Assembly (NCBI GenBank): GCA_038496445.1
Contig: JALMLS010000640.1
Coordinates: 1-64,000, forward strand
DNA from: Trichosphaerium sp. ATCC 40318
Lineage: Eukaryota; Discosea; Flabellinia; Trichosidae
DNA: 64,000 bases
Direction: 5' to 3'
Part shown: positions 43,890 to 53,015 of the stretch, in pieces
How positions within the stretch are numbered: the first letter of the stretch is position 1
Layout: every line of letters starts with the position of its first letter
Position numbers and translations under genes: made by a program
The notes under the pieces: model-generated
What the model was told of the DNA's origin: nothing
The model's database searches: none
Seen by the model: the letters and a program-made list of their open reading frames with translations, nothing else

Positions 43890-46424
43890 TTGGAAGTTTA
43901 TTACGAATCTAAGGTTGTACTAGCATGCTTTTTGGCTATTGTGCATGGAACAATAACAGTATTGTCGCCATCTATCGTAGCTAACGCGACCATTCGAGTT
44001 TGGCCACAAAAGTACAAGGGCAACACCATAGACTTTGCTCCAATCACTGGAACATTGGTTGATTCACTTTCGGCAAATATAACTGGTACATACTCAATTT
44101 AAAACATTGAGCTGTGAAATGGACGTTCTGGGCGCGATAGAGCAGTACTGTTGATGGTTTACTCGTTTCGTAAATAGTTATTTTGCGGTCTTTAAATCAC
44201 TCCAACACCTCTACGTACCTTAGATTTTAAGGTCACCAACAATATCTCTCATTATATTGGCGTTTTTCCGTCTTTCGAACACTTTTTTTAAAAACCACTC
44301 CAATCGCCCCAATAAGTAGTATATACGCAGAAAAAATGATTTTTATATTGTATTCCAGAATAAGAACACTATTTTATTTCGACAATCGCTGAGCACAACT
44401 TTTTAGCTAAAAACGAATTACCATAGGCTCTATAGCGTTTATAACAGATTGCGGTGTACCAGTGGAAGCAACCTACAGGCAAGTTCAGAATAACGGGCCT
44501 ATCGCAATACTATGCGTCATACAAGCTGATACTGGCTCGGTACGGCGTTATAAACGCTTATCAACCGTTTTACAAAATGCTAATGGTAAGCGGCTAGCAA
44601 ATGTATTCAATAGACGGGTCTGACACAAGTGATATCACTGTTCCTATCGTTGCAGTCAAAAAAGATGATTTTAATGAGTTTTTTAAAGAACACAATCAGT
44701 CTGTTGTTGTTATCATTGAGACAGGTACGGTTGACATTAGTTTCTAAAGCATATCAACAACGAACAGCAGAGGTTTGGTTTGAATCTCAAAAATATGACA
44801 TTTTTTCCTTTTTTGCCCTTCTTGTATATGATTTATTGACATTGTGTTAGAGGCCAATGAGTATATTCAAGTGTACGAGTCTAGTTGGATGTGGACTTGG
44901 CAGGCTGCTATAGGATCGTTGATATTTTGTAATATTCTGTTGGGTTCGTACAGGTACATTAATTTAATTTCCTTTCTTGTTTTTGGTACTTAGTGCATGC
45001 TTCTTATTGTATTATATAGATTGGTTCAGTTCGCTATTTTCTATAAAGGGTTTAGACCAACAGTCGCTTTTATAGGTGTCATTCTTGGTTTATTTGCTGC
45101 AATATGTACGGTGTTGTTTATAGCTGCTTTTTTTTCCCATTGTCTACCTAATAAACTCTGGTAGTATTTCTCAACATTATTACTAATTTTATTTGTTTCA
45201 GTGATGTTTATATACTTTGCTATTGACCCTATTGGAGTCCATAATATTTATAATTATTGGATAACAGAGATTTTATTCACAATATCTCTTCCTTTTGTTC
45301 TCGCACCTTTGATGCTTATGTCTCTTTGGTGGCATAACATACTTGGTTCTTTAAAAGTACAAGTTAACCCAGCACTAACAAGATACAAGTACGTAACCCT
45401 ATCGCAACAACTATAACACAATTACTCACAAAGCCTCGGGCTTTTTTACCAAACGTGTTTCTTGTTTTTTTCTTGAAAAAAATGTGTTTCTTGACTTGTT
45501 ATTAATACCTATTGTCTAGATGGGTATTCTTTATATGGATAGGTATCATATTCGTACAAGAAATAGGAATTTCAATTGCACGTGGTATAGTCCGTGAAGT
45601 ATTAGCAATCGTTCCTTTAATTTCTGCAACAATCTATGTTGTTGGAGCTGTTATGACGCTTGCATATTGCTGTGTAACACTATACCGATTAAGAAGAAGA
45701 GTAGCAAAGATAAGCGCTCGCAGTAAGCGTACACAAGGAGAATTAAAAAAGGTATGTAGCGACAATACAGCTCAACACTTACGATTCCGAATATGACTTT
45801 TGTTGACGCTATTGTAGATTGAACATAGAATGGCTGTCATTGTTATCCTTATTACCCTAGAGTTTTTTGCTTATATAGCTTTTGCGTAAGTAACCTTATA
45901 CGGTAAAAAATTACACGTGATTAATTTGTTTTTGTAGGCTGGGCGTTGCCGATCATCCTCTAGGACGTGCATTGTTTTGGTTTGTATTCTGGGTCATCCA
46001 GAGTTTTTTACTTATGGCCCAATTGGCTAGTATATCTGTACCTTCAAAGGCACATACTGCAACTTCAACTGGCGATACAAGAAATTCTCGTTCGATTGGT
46101 AGAGATAATGCTGTGTACGGACTTACAAGCTTCGTGTTTTTTAGACAACTTACCAAGTAATGTAGATCAATTGCACACAACGAGTCTGAATCTAGTGATG
46201 TTAATGATGATATTGAGAAACAATCTATTTCCTCAGATATTTCTGAGGAACCTACAGAAGAGTCTTCATTCGTTATAACAAATCCTAAAGAAGCTTTAGA
46301 CGATGGTACTATTTTTTTCTTTTCTCAGAAAAAAATGAGATTCTTTGTTTTGTTGTTGCTGTAACTGTTTGTTTAATTATGTCTTATAGGTAATGAAGAA
46401 TCTATGGAAATACATGATGTATAA
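43890..46424 (+). CDS. PA-domain, seven-transmembrane receptor-like protein
   Basis: Multi-exon gene that crosses the outer edge of the visible inverted repeat. The exon ending at 44085 gives a signal peptide and the first luminal strand (NATIRVWPQKYKG). It splices to 44428 (FITDCGVPVEATYRQ, NNGPIAILCVIQADTGS), then to SDTSDITVPIVAVKKDDFNE and SVVVIIETGT. Together these form a protease-associated (PA) fold. After a Trp-containing linker come about seven helices, for example FIGVILGLFAAIC, ILFTISLPFVLAPLMLMSLW, WVFFIWIGIIFVQEIG, LISATIYVVGAVMTLAY and ALFWFVFWVIQSFLLMAQL. A Ser/Glu-rich cytosolic tail follows (SESSDVNDDIEKQS, ending MEIHDV). PA domain plus 7TM suggests a vesicular or surface receptor or sorting protein. 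There are no presenilin-type YD/GxGD motifs. The start codon is not certain. Confidence 0.65.
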
Positions 46425-46532
46425 TAGATTTTGAGGAAATAATTATAAAACCTCAATTACTAATCATGACTGGGTTCCAAATACTGTAAAATAGAAAACA
46501 CTAATAAAAAAGATCAACAAAACAAAATTATT

Positions 46533-46604
46533 GAGATAGCACAGACTTGAACTGCGACCACAGCACTGGTAATGCTGTATGCTAACCTTTTACACCACTA
46601 TCCC
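46533..46604 (-). tRNA. tRNA-Gly with anticodon ACC
   Basis: On the minus strand: acceptor GGGATAG/CTATCTC (one G-U pair), D-arm GTGT...GCAT, anticodon stem CAGCA/TGCTG with loop TTACCAG, a short variable loop, T-arm CGCAG TTCAAGT CTGTG, discriminator A. All helices form, so it looks functional. Positions 34-36 are ACC, which decodes GGU (and GGC if A34 becomes inosine). Eukaryotes normally read these with GCC anticodons, so this is unusual. No intron. Confidence 0.85.
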
Positions 46605-47074
46605 GTTGTTATTCAACTGCAACTCACTGTCACTCACCCCCCGCAAAGACAGACCGGGAAAGGCTGTACTCTAAGGACATCGTATAAAAATCATCTTTCA
46701 ATACTACAAACAGTAAAATGATTATCTATCTTGGCGGGTTGTTTATTGAGTATGTGGTTCTGTTACGACAACACAAGAAGGAGCCATGTAAGGCTACCTT
46801 ACTTATTTCTCTTACCCATCAACTTCAATATTCTGATAAACAAGTTGATAAAATCAAGATACAAGCTAACAGCAGCAATAGTATAATCATCTACACTGAA
46901 ACGAACCATCAACAACCAAGTATCTACAACAAAAGACATCAACAAAACAACAAACCCGAATACCAACCGGACCTAAAGCGAAAAAAAACAAAGCAAGACA
47001 AAGATGACTGTAAATAATAAATTGCAGAATTTATTTTGATTGGGTTTTAATTCAAAAAGTAACTTGGTTTTTTG
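46605..47074. other. No confident gene
   Basis: A 99-codon ORF (46718-47017, plus) becomes low-complexity, rich in Lys, Gln and Asn, towards its end and has no recognisable motif. It overlaps the likely 3' UTR of the TMBIM gene. Confidence 0.35.
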
Positions 47075-48369
47075 TTACTTAGAGTGCAGTAATGTTGGCC
47101 AAGCATTTTCAGAAGCAGCAAAAGCGGCCATAGCAAAACAAAGAAATTTTGAACCAGAGGAGTGGTAGTAAAAGGCTGTATATGTATGCATCCATTGTCA
47201 CATTAGAACACAAAACAACAACAAAAAAAAAGCAAAAACAAAGATTTCAGATGACTAACCGTAAATAATGTAAAGACAGAAGACAGCTGCGCCACCAAGT
47301 GTCCATAAAATATCCAGAGTCTCAGAGAAAGGCCAAAACCATTGTACTACACCACCAATAACCAAAACCCATAAACAAGAGAATAATCCAGCGCCCTAAG
47401 TTAAGGAGATACTTATTTAATTGACCTTAAGCGACCAATAATTTTCTTACAAACTCAAAAAAAAAAAAAAACGATAACCAACACGTACCATGAAACTAAA
47501 GTCGCGTTTTGATTGAAATGTGTAAGCTGTGAGAAGAGCGAATACACTGAACGTGATAAAGAATGCTAGAGAGGTAACAAATCAGTTAATCCCTCACAGT
47601 ACAACAAAAAAGAGGATTTGTCAATGTTCATTGAAGCACGACTGAGAGGTGGCACGTTGATAAAAATAAAAACCCCAAAAAAATATTGCCAAAAAAACTT
47701 GACACTCGTGTCAAGACAAATATACTCACCTTGTATAACTATTTCAATGGCGAAATGCATGGTATACGCAGCAACAATGTATCCCTTTGAATATCACGTT
47801 AGTCACTAGCAAAGAGAACAAAAGGGAAAACAATGAAATCATCTCCAAAACAAAAAAAAAGTTTGGTGCTGTACCTCGAAGCAAGTGAAAGCATATAAGA
47901 GTATCATGTTATGAGGCTCTTTATGCTTGAATATGTGTAATGCAAATATGAGCGCTAAGCTAAAGAATGGCGTTAAATCGAATAATTTACGAATTTGCTT
48001 TTACCTGGCTATAAACGATACAAATGTGAGGGGAGCTGCCGCAGGGCTATTTTGATGTTAATGTAAGAAGGGAAAGTGGATTCGCACGATTTAACAAAAG
48101 CATTGATTGGCTCTATAAAGTAGACTAGGCATACAATAGCACTGCGTAGGAATTAATAAAAACATCTTGAGTAATTTACATACGCTGTAAGAGCCAGTTG
48201 AGAGGATAAGATCGAGTATACTCTAATTATGTTAATTACCACATGCTTGTGCCTGTAAACAAAACCTGTTGATAAACTGAAGCCTCTTCTCAGCTACAGC
48301 GTTAATAGCTTTTATTACAGTTGGGTCTAACGACTCTACGTCTATTGGGTTCGCTGTTGTGCCGAACAT
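47075..48369 (-). CDS. Bax inhibitor-1/Lifeguard family protein, TMBIM4 (GAAP)-like
   Basis: Multi-exon gene on the minus strand. The start MFGTTANPIDVESLDP leads to KRLQFIN, spliced to RVYSILSSQLALTA. Further exons give SLALIFALHIFKHKEPHN with MILLYAFTCFE, GYIVAAYTMHFAIEIVIQ, LAFFITFSVFALLTAYTF joined to QSKRDFSFM, and LGAGLFSCLWVLVIGG with LGGAAVFCLYIIY. The order and the K-R-D-F-S motif match the Lifeguard/GAAP group of the BI-1 superfamily (Golgi/ER membrane, Ca2+ leak and cell-death control). The usual YDT...EEYVLAAI C-terminal part is not recognisable; what follows is an unrelated short exon. Either the C-terminus is diverged or the gene is truncated. The 3' border is uncertain. Confidence 0.75.
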
Positions 48370-48826
48370 CTGATCTGAACAGTTAAAAATAACGAAATAG
48401 CGCTTAATACTGCAATTCAAAACTGACTTAACCTGTCACGTGCTATTGGACAAAATATCAAGCTAATGCATAAGCTAGGTTTTTTTTGATTGTCAACAAG
48501 GTAGGACAACCACTATAACGCACTCTATACTCGCTGTCATGTTTATTTTTCTTTGCAACAAAAACGTGCATTAATCTCACAGAATGAACAAGCAAGAAGC
48601 GATTTGTACAAGTACTTTACAAAGGTGTATAGTTTTGCATGTCCCTTCTTGATAAAATTGCCAGTTGCTGGGTTTGTGGAGTCTTCTCACTCTTATTTTC
48701 TTCTTTTGGTTTATGAATGGATTACGACGTTTGTAAACAACTTGTATCCTAAAAAGCATCTGTAGGTGTTACGTTCATGCAAAACTAATTAACCCGCGTA
48801 TTGAGAGTACGCCTACCGTTTGTTAG
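48370..48826. other. No confident gene
   Basis: Holds the TMBIM upstream region with a CACGTG at 48438. A 70-codon ORF (48553-48765, plus) has one hydrophobic stretch but no recognisable family, and overlaps a 60-codon ORF on the other strand. Confidence 0.3.
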
Positions 48827-49093
48827 CTAGAGTACTGAATTTTGTTTTAATTTCCGTACACTGTGCGCTGTACCGCGTTTCCACGCCTGAAATACAAGTA
48901 TCGTTGGTGCGCTGGCGGCTACTTTGGATTCTAAACTGTAAATTGTTATCATAGCTATCCATAGTACTCCCATGAGCAATGATAACCATAATACAAGGTC
49001 TGTGAAGCGTCGAAGTTTGAAAAAAGGTAACGGCTTCTTAGCTATTTGAGAGTTTAGATCAATACTGATAGAATCTGACGCTAGAGGTTCCAT
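48827..49093 (-). CDS. Small membrane protein
   Basis: 88-codon ORF. A polar N-terminus (MEPLASDSISIDLNSQ), a basic turn (KKPLPFFKLRRF), one or two membrane helices (LVLWLSLLMGVLWIAMITIY) and a basic C-terminus. No family recognised. Divergent from the prolyl 4-hydroxylase gene, 207 bases between starts, which supports a real bidirectional promoter. Confidence 0.45.
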   Translation of the reverse strand: MEPLASDSISIDLNSQIAKKPLPFFKLRRFTDLVLWLSLLMGVLWIAMITIYSLESKVAASAPTILVFQAWKRGTAHSVRKLKQNSVL

Positions 49094-49300
49094 GAGTTTT
49101 GCTTTGAATTGCTGCTACGTTGAATGGTGTAGTTTGAAAATAACGTGCAACGTAGACAGTTCGCAACGTAGAAGTTTTGACAACGTGTGCAGTGTATTGT
49201 TGTTCATTGTTACAGCGGCACAAATTACATGCAACTAATGTTGACTTGAAGTTTGGGCTTGAAATAGTTGTTGGAGTATTGCGAAGGTTGTACGGCGATC

Positions 49301-50640
49301 ATGTCGCTATTTACGACAGCTTTGAAGTATGGCGCTGCTTCTTTGGTTTTATTTGCCTGTATGTTAGCCTTGTACAAAATTGGTATGAGAAACACTAGTA
49401 TTTGGTACCCTAGTTAATGGTAGATAGGACAAATGCAAGCTGCGGACGTTTCTGGTAGTCACGATATTAAGGGGAAGCCAGTTATACGTGACACTACTAA
49501 ACGCGGGCAACCTTATGGTAAATAGGTGAGAAGAGTCAAAACTAACAAAACGATTAGGTAATAAATACGGCTTTGATATTAGAAAGATTGAGCACCTCTC
49601 TTGGAGCCCTAGGTAAGCTTATAGATCAAAAACGTACATTTTAATTCTACATTTCGCAAAACGTATTTTACACGTACGATCTGTTACTAAAAACGTTCGG
49701 TAGAGTATCTTTATATCATGACTTTATCTCCAAAGAGGATAGAGAGCATATTATCGCAAAAGGTAAATCACACCTAACTGAAAGTACTGTAGCTGGAAAG
49801 GATGGCATGGTAAGACGCGTGCGGTTATATTTATTAACTTACGCGTACAAATAGGACGTAAAATCGTCTCACAGGTCTTCAACAGGCGCATTTTTAGGAT
49901 TTTTGGATAACGATCCTGTCATTCAAAAAGTAGAGGTGAGCACAAGACTCTTCGAGATTTTTTAACCCTCTACGCGCGTAGAGGAGCTCAAACGATTTTT
50001 TTTTGTTTGACACGCGACAGACTTTCCTTGTTTTATTTTGTTTTAAACGTAATGGGATAGGCTCGTATTGCAACGTGGACTCAATTACCAGCTGAAAACG
50101 GCGAATTATTATATTTACTTCGTTATCAAATAAATCAGCAATACAAGGCTCATCATGATTATTTTGCTGATCAAGTATGGATTAGAGGTCATGGTAATCG
50201 TATAGCAACAGTTTTGGTTTATCTTGGTTCTCCAGAAGAAGGTAGGCTCGGTTTTTCTCGCGAAAGTTTTTTGTTGTTTTTTTTTTTTGGAATAGCGCTC
50301 ATGTTTTCTGCAATAGGCGGACAAACAGCCTTTCCTCGTGTTGGACTTGAAGTAGAAGCAAAAGCTGGTGATGCTGTATTGTTCTGGGATTATCATCCAA
50401 ATGTCACTCCTGATCCGAATAGCCTTCATCAAGGCAAACCAGTGCTACAGGTAATTTTTTTTATCGAAATTTGAAAAATATTAAGTTAACGATACCACGT
50501 GGTACTTAAAAAATTGGGGTTTGTTGTACAAGTTCAATCAGCTTAACTTTTAATTATAGGGTACTAAATGGTGCATGACAAAATGGATAAGAATGCGCAA
50601 GTTTAAGAATTTTAATGCAAATGATCTGTTCAGCAGATAA
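49301..50640 (+). CDS. Membrane-anchored prolyl 4-hydroxylase (2OG-Fe(II) oxygenase)
   Basis: Multi-exon gene. Exon 1 encodes a type II membrane anchor (LKYGAASLVLFACMLALYK). Later exons give IRDTTKRGQPYG, YGFDIRKIEHLSWSPR, HDFISKEDREHIIAKGK, then SSHRSSTGAFLGFLDNDPV and ARIATWTQLPAENGELLYL. The double-stranded beta-helix core has QYKAHHDYF (Fe ligands His and Asp), ATVLVYLGSPEEGGQTAF across an intron, and SLHQGKPVLQGTKW (distal His and the 2-oxoglutarate-binding Lys). It ends TKWIRMRKFKNF and a short tail. All catalytic residues are present. It resembles plant and protist ER/Golgi P4Hs that hydroxylate proline in secreted proteins. An intron with CACGTG lies at about 50497. Confidence 0.9.
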
Positions 50641-50988
50641 AAATCATCCCACATTGTAGGTGGAAAAAACCCTCCAGATGTTGAAGGTTTGTTACAATAA
50701 AAGAAAAATTATAATGGCTGGGCCTAAAGTTAGCTCTGGGTGACTTGGCGAAGCAATAAGCTTCGATCCGTGACTACAATACAAAGATGCTAATGTGAGA
50801 GCCTCCTTCAAGAAAACTGGATAACTGGTCGCCAAGTATGCTCCATAGTGCGCTACGAATGGATAGAATGCATAGTACTATTGAATATTTTAATGTGCAA
50901 CTTGTGATTATATTTCTTTTAAAGTATCACGTGATACGTTAAGAGAGGCGTCTAGATGTATTTTAAGAGCTTTTTTATTTATTTACAT

Positions 50989-51664
50989 TTATTGATTATC
51001 ATTTGACTTCCAGAAAAGAATAGAGCATATCCACCAAGCAAAGAATACAACAAGATAAATAACATTGATTGGCACAAACGGTGGTTCTAGTCTGACAACG
51101 TTTTTTGTTACTTCTGAGTACCAGCACGTTACAATCTTATTAACTTGAGCATCATACTTTGCTTTAGCAGTTAGAGCGTCTGGTAAACTGTGAAACATCA
51201 TCTGTTGGGGTGGCGGTTAGCTTTTCTTGGGGCAAGGTTTTAAAACTTTAGATATCGTTATACGTACGCGTGTGTGAGGCTTTCTATTATCTAAGCTGTC
51301 TTCTGTAATCAGTTCAACGTGGGCACTGAAAATATGGTTTAACTTTGTTGATTTCACCTCTGGTTCAGCTAGTATCTTGCAGGTTGCTTGTATGAAGCGA
51401 TCGTGGTAGCATAGGATAAATGCACAATAAAGTAGTCCAAATGATGCAATAGTCAGTATACCGGCTTTGTAAGATAGCCCTGCGGTTATAGGTTACCATA
51501 AACAAAATTTGTAGTGTACTGTAACTAAAAACGCTCTAAACTATAAAAACGCGCGTTTTATGATGTAAAGCATAACTGCAGGATGTGACGGGCGCTTTTC
51601 TTACTTTTGGTACAAATTTGCAACAACCATACGTACAACCACTGGTTCGTAAACTACTACGCAT
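50989..51664 (-). CDS. Two-helix membrane protein of unknown family
   Basis: Three exons on the minus strand. A short exon MRSSLRTSG (from 51664) splices to GLSYKAGILTIASFGLLYC, a first membrane helix. An extracytosolic domain follows (FIQATCKILAEPEVKS, FSAHVELITEDSLDN). After an intron (gtacgt...caacag) come MMFHSLPDALTAKAKYD, VNKIVTCWYS and a final helix INVIYLVVFFAWWICSILFW, ending KSNDNQ. Two conserved-looking Cys lie in the loop. Similar to DUF3592-type two-TM proteins in layout, but I do not claim the family. The first exon is the least certain part. Confidence 0.5.
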
Positions 51665-51991
51665 AGTGAAGGTTTCTATACAATAATAAATTCTGGTTTA
51701 AGGAGTTTGTCATTAAGCAAATTGGACACAACAAAATTGCTGCTTGCTGTATTCAAACTCTGATAATACCTCTCGTACACAGCGAATAAATCGCCAACCA
51801 CAATTTTGCACGTCAAAGTTAATACTTCCAGAGTCTAGAATGAGTCAAAAACGAAGAAGCATTTTTTCTTCGAAACAAATATATCAACTTTATGATGTGA
51901 TTATGAGAATACAACTTAAGTTTCGTAGGCTCTCAAGGTAGCTGAACAACATAAATCAGCAATCGCTACAAGCTACAACAACCAACAAAAA

Positions 51992-52258
51992 ATGAACAGA
52001 CCAGGCCAAAGAGAAGAGAGAATGTTACTCGAAAACGCTGAAATGTTTTTGCAAATGGGCCAAAACAAAACGCGAAGAAGCCAACGCAATTGCGCCAAAG
52101 CCTCTAGAATGAGCGCTAACAACAGCAGAATGGCACGTCGTTACAACAGAAGCAGAAATAACAACACCAATTCACGCAAACCGGCCCTTTCACGTATGAA
52201 CACCTTTGAAGAAGCGCAGTACTTTGTAAACACTTGGGGAAACGCTTCAAACTGTTAA
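51992..52258 (+). CDS. Small basic Asn/Arg-rich protein, tentative
   Basis: 88-codon ORF starting MNRPGQREERMLLENAEMF, then a stretch rich in Arg, Asn and Ser (KASRMSANNSRMARRYNRS) and an end with EEAQYFVNTWGNASNC. A 65-codon ORF just upstream (51744-51941) may be an earlier exon or unrelated. No family recognised; an RNA-binding or chromatin role would fit the composition but is not shown. Confidence 0.35.
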   Translation: MNRPGQREERMLLENAEMFLQMGQNKTRRSQRNCAKASRMSANNSRMARRYNRSRNNNTNSRKPALSRMNTFEEAQYFVNTWGNASNC

Positions 52259-52455
52259 AACAAATTCAGCTTTTCTCGGAATCGATGGATCTTAAAATGT
52301 AAAACTTGTAAATAAATACTTCAGTATCATTTTATGTCTTTTGTTTGCTGCGATGACGTGGTTAACTCCATGTGCATTCCTTAGATGACATTGTATTCAT
52401 TTGATAAGGTAAAAGTGAAAAGGACGTTGCCTTAATCGATTAAGCGGTTTTTCAA

Positions 52456-52631
52456 AGCGATTTCATTGAGAAAGTCTTGTGATAATGCACTACTGGATAA
52501 GGCTCAGTGCATGTTTATGCAATAGACATATTGACAGGTATTATGAGTTTACGCAATCCGTGTCTTATCTTTGAATCCCACAAAAAACGATTTTGATTTT
52601 CAAATGTACAACTCTGTTTCTCATTGTTTTA
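52456..52631 (+). promoter_or_regulatory. U2 snRNA promoter elements, copy 1
   Basis: Two blocks upstream of the RNA start are shared with the second U2 gene. A distal block at 52456-52489 begins agcgatttcattg and ends gataatgca. A proximal block of 84 bp at 52548-52631 includes tttacgcaatccgtg and ttgaatcccacaaaaaacga. The distances to the RNA start agree within 3 bp between the copies, while the DNA between the blocks has diverged. This is what one expects of distal and proximal sequence elements (DSE/PSE) of snRNA genes. Confidence 0.65.
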
Positions 52632-52850
52632 ATCAACCTCTTCTCGGCCTTTTGGCTTTGATCAAGTGTAGTATCTGTTCTCAGCAGTTTAAACGCTGTT
52701 GGTGTTATTCCCACGGGAAGCACGTAAACCGTTTATGCTAATTTTTTTATTTTGGGCGACTTGGAACACGTTGCAGGCTTGCCTGTTTTAAACAACTCCT
52801 TGTTGCAATGATCTACATGGTGTTGCACTACCCGCCATTCGAGGTCAACC
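52632..52850 (+). ncRNA. U2 spliceosomal snRNA, copy 1
   Basis: Carries the near-invariant U2 5' domain: stem-loop I with TTCTCGGCCTTTTGGCT, then GATCAAGTGTAGTATCTG containing the branch-point recognition sequence GTAGTA (52668-52673), then the IIa stem (CAGCAG...CGCTG). An Sm-type site (aatttttttatttt) lies near 52740, and the 3' part has stem-loops III and IV with GGTGTTGCACTACC. U2 pairs with the intron branch site in the spliceosome. The 5' end is placed by comparison with other U2 RNAs (ATC...CTTCTCGG); the 3' end is approximate. Length about 219 nt, a little longer than the human RNA (188 nt). Confidence 0.95.
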
Positions 52851-53015
52851 ATACCCTTTTAAAGCAAAGAAACTAAAACAAAGGAAGCTTTCAAGCAAGT
52901 CAAAAAAGCATTTGAGACTTGACGAGAAGTCTTCTTATTGGTGACATTTGCCAAAAAATGACAACAAACTTTCTTCACAAATTGACTTGGGCTGATGATA
53001 TTTATTTGTAATGAT

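Larger units (their letters stand above)
32650..44427. repeat. Right arm of the inverted repeat
   Basis: Mirror of 1-11470. The outer border is set by the window, not by the biology: 44427 pairs with position 1, and the next base opens the second exon of the PA-7TM gene. Private differences include about 16 extra bases at 43729-43744, loss of the left arm's 8013-8345 block, loss of about 290 bp that removes the first exon of the RTX-like gene, and a one-base deletion in the F-box/YwqK gene at 38808. Confidence 0.95.

Noticed and set aside
1-44427. Inverted repeat as a fold-back sequencing artefact
   Set aside because: The arms are separated by 21 kb of unique DNA and differ by many substitutions and indels in both directions; still worth a read-level check.
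44428-46424. Signal peptide peptidase-like protease (PA domain plus many helices)
   Set aside because: The YD and GxGD catalytic motifs were not found in the helices.
46718-47017. 99-codon ORF
   Set aside because: Becomes low-complexity Lys/Gln/Asn-rich and overlaps the likely 3' UTR of the TMBIM gene.
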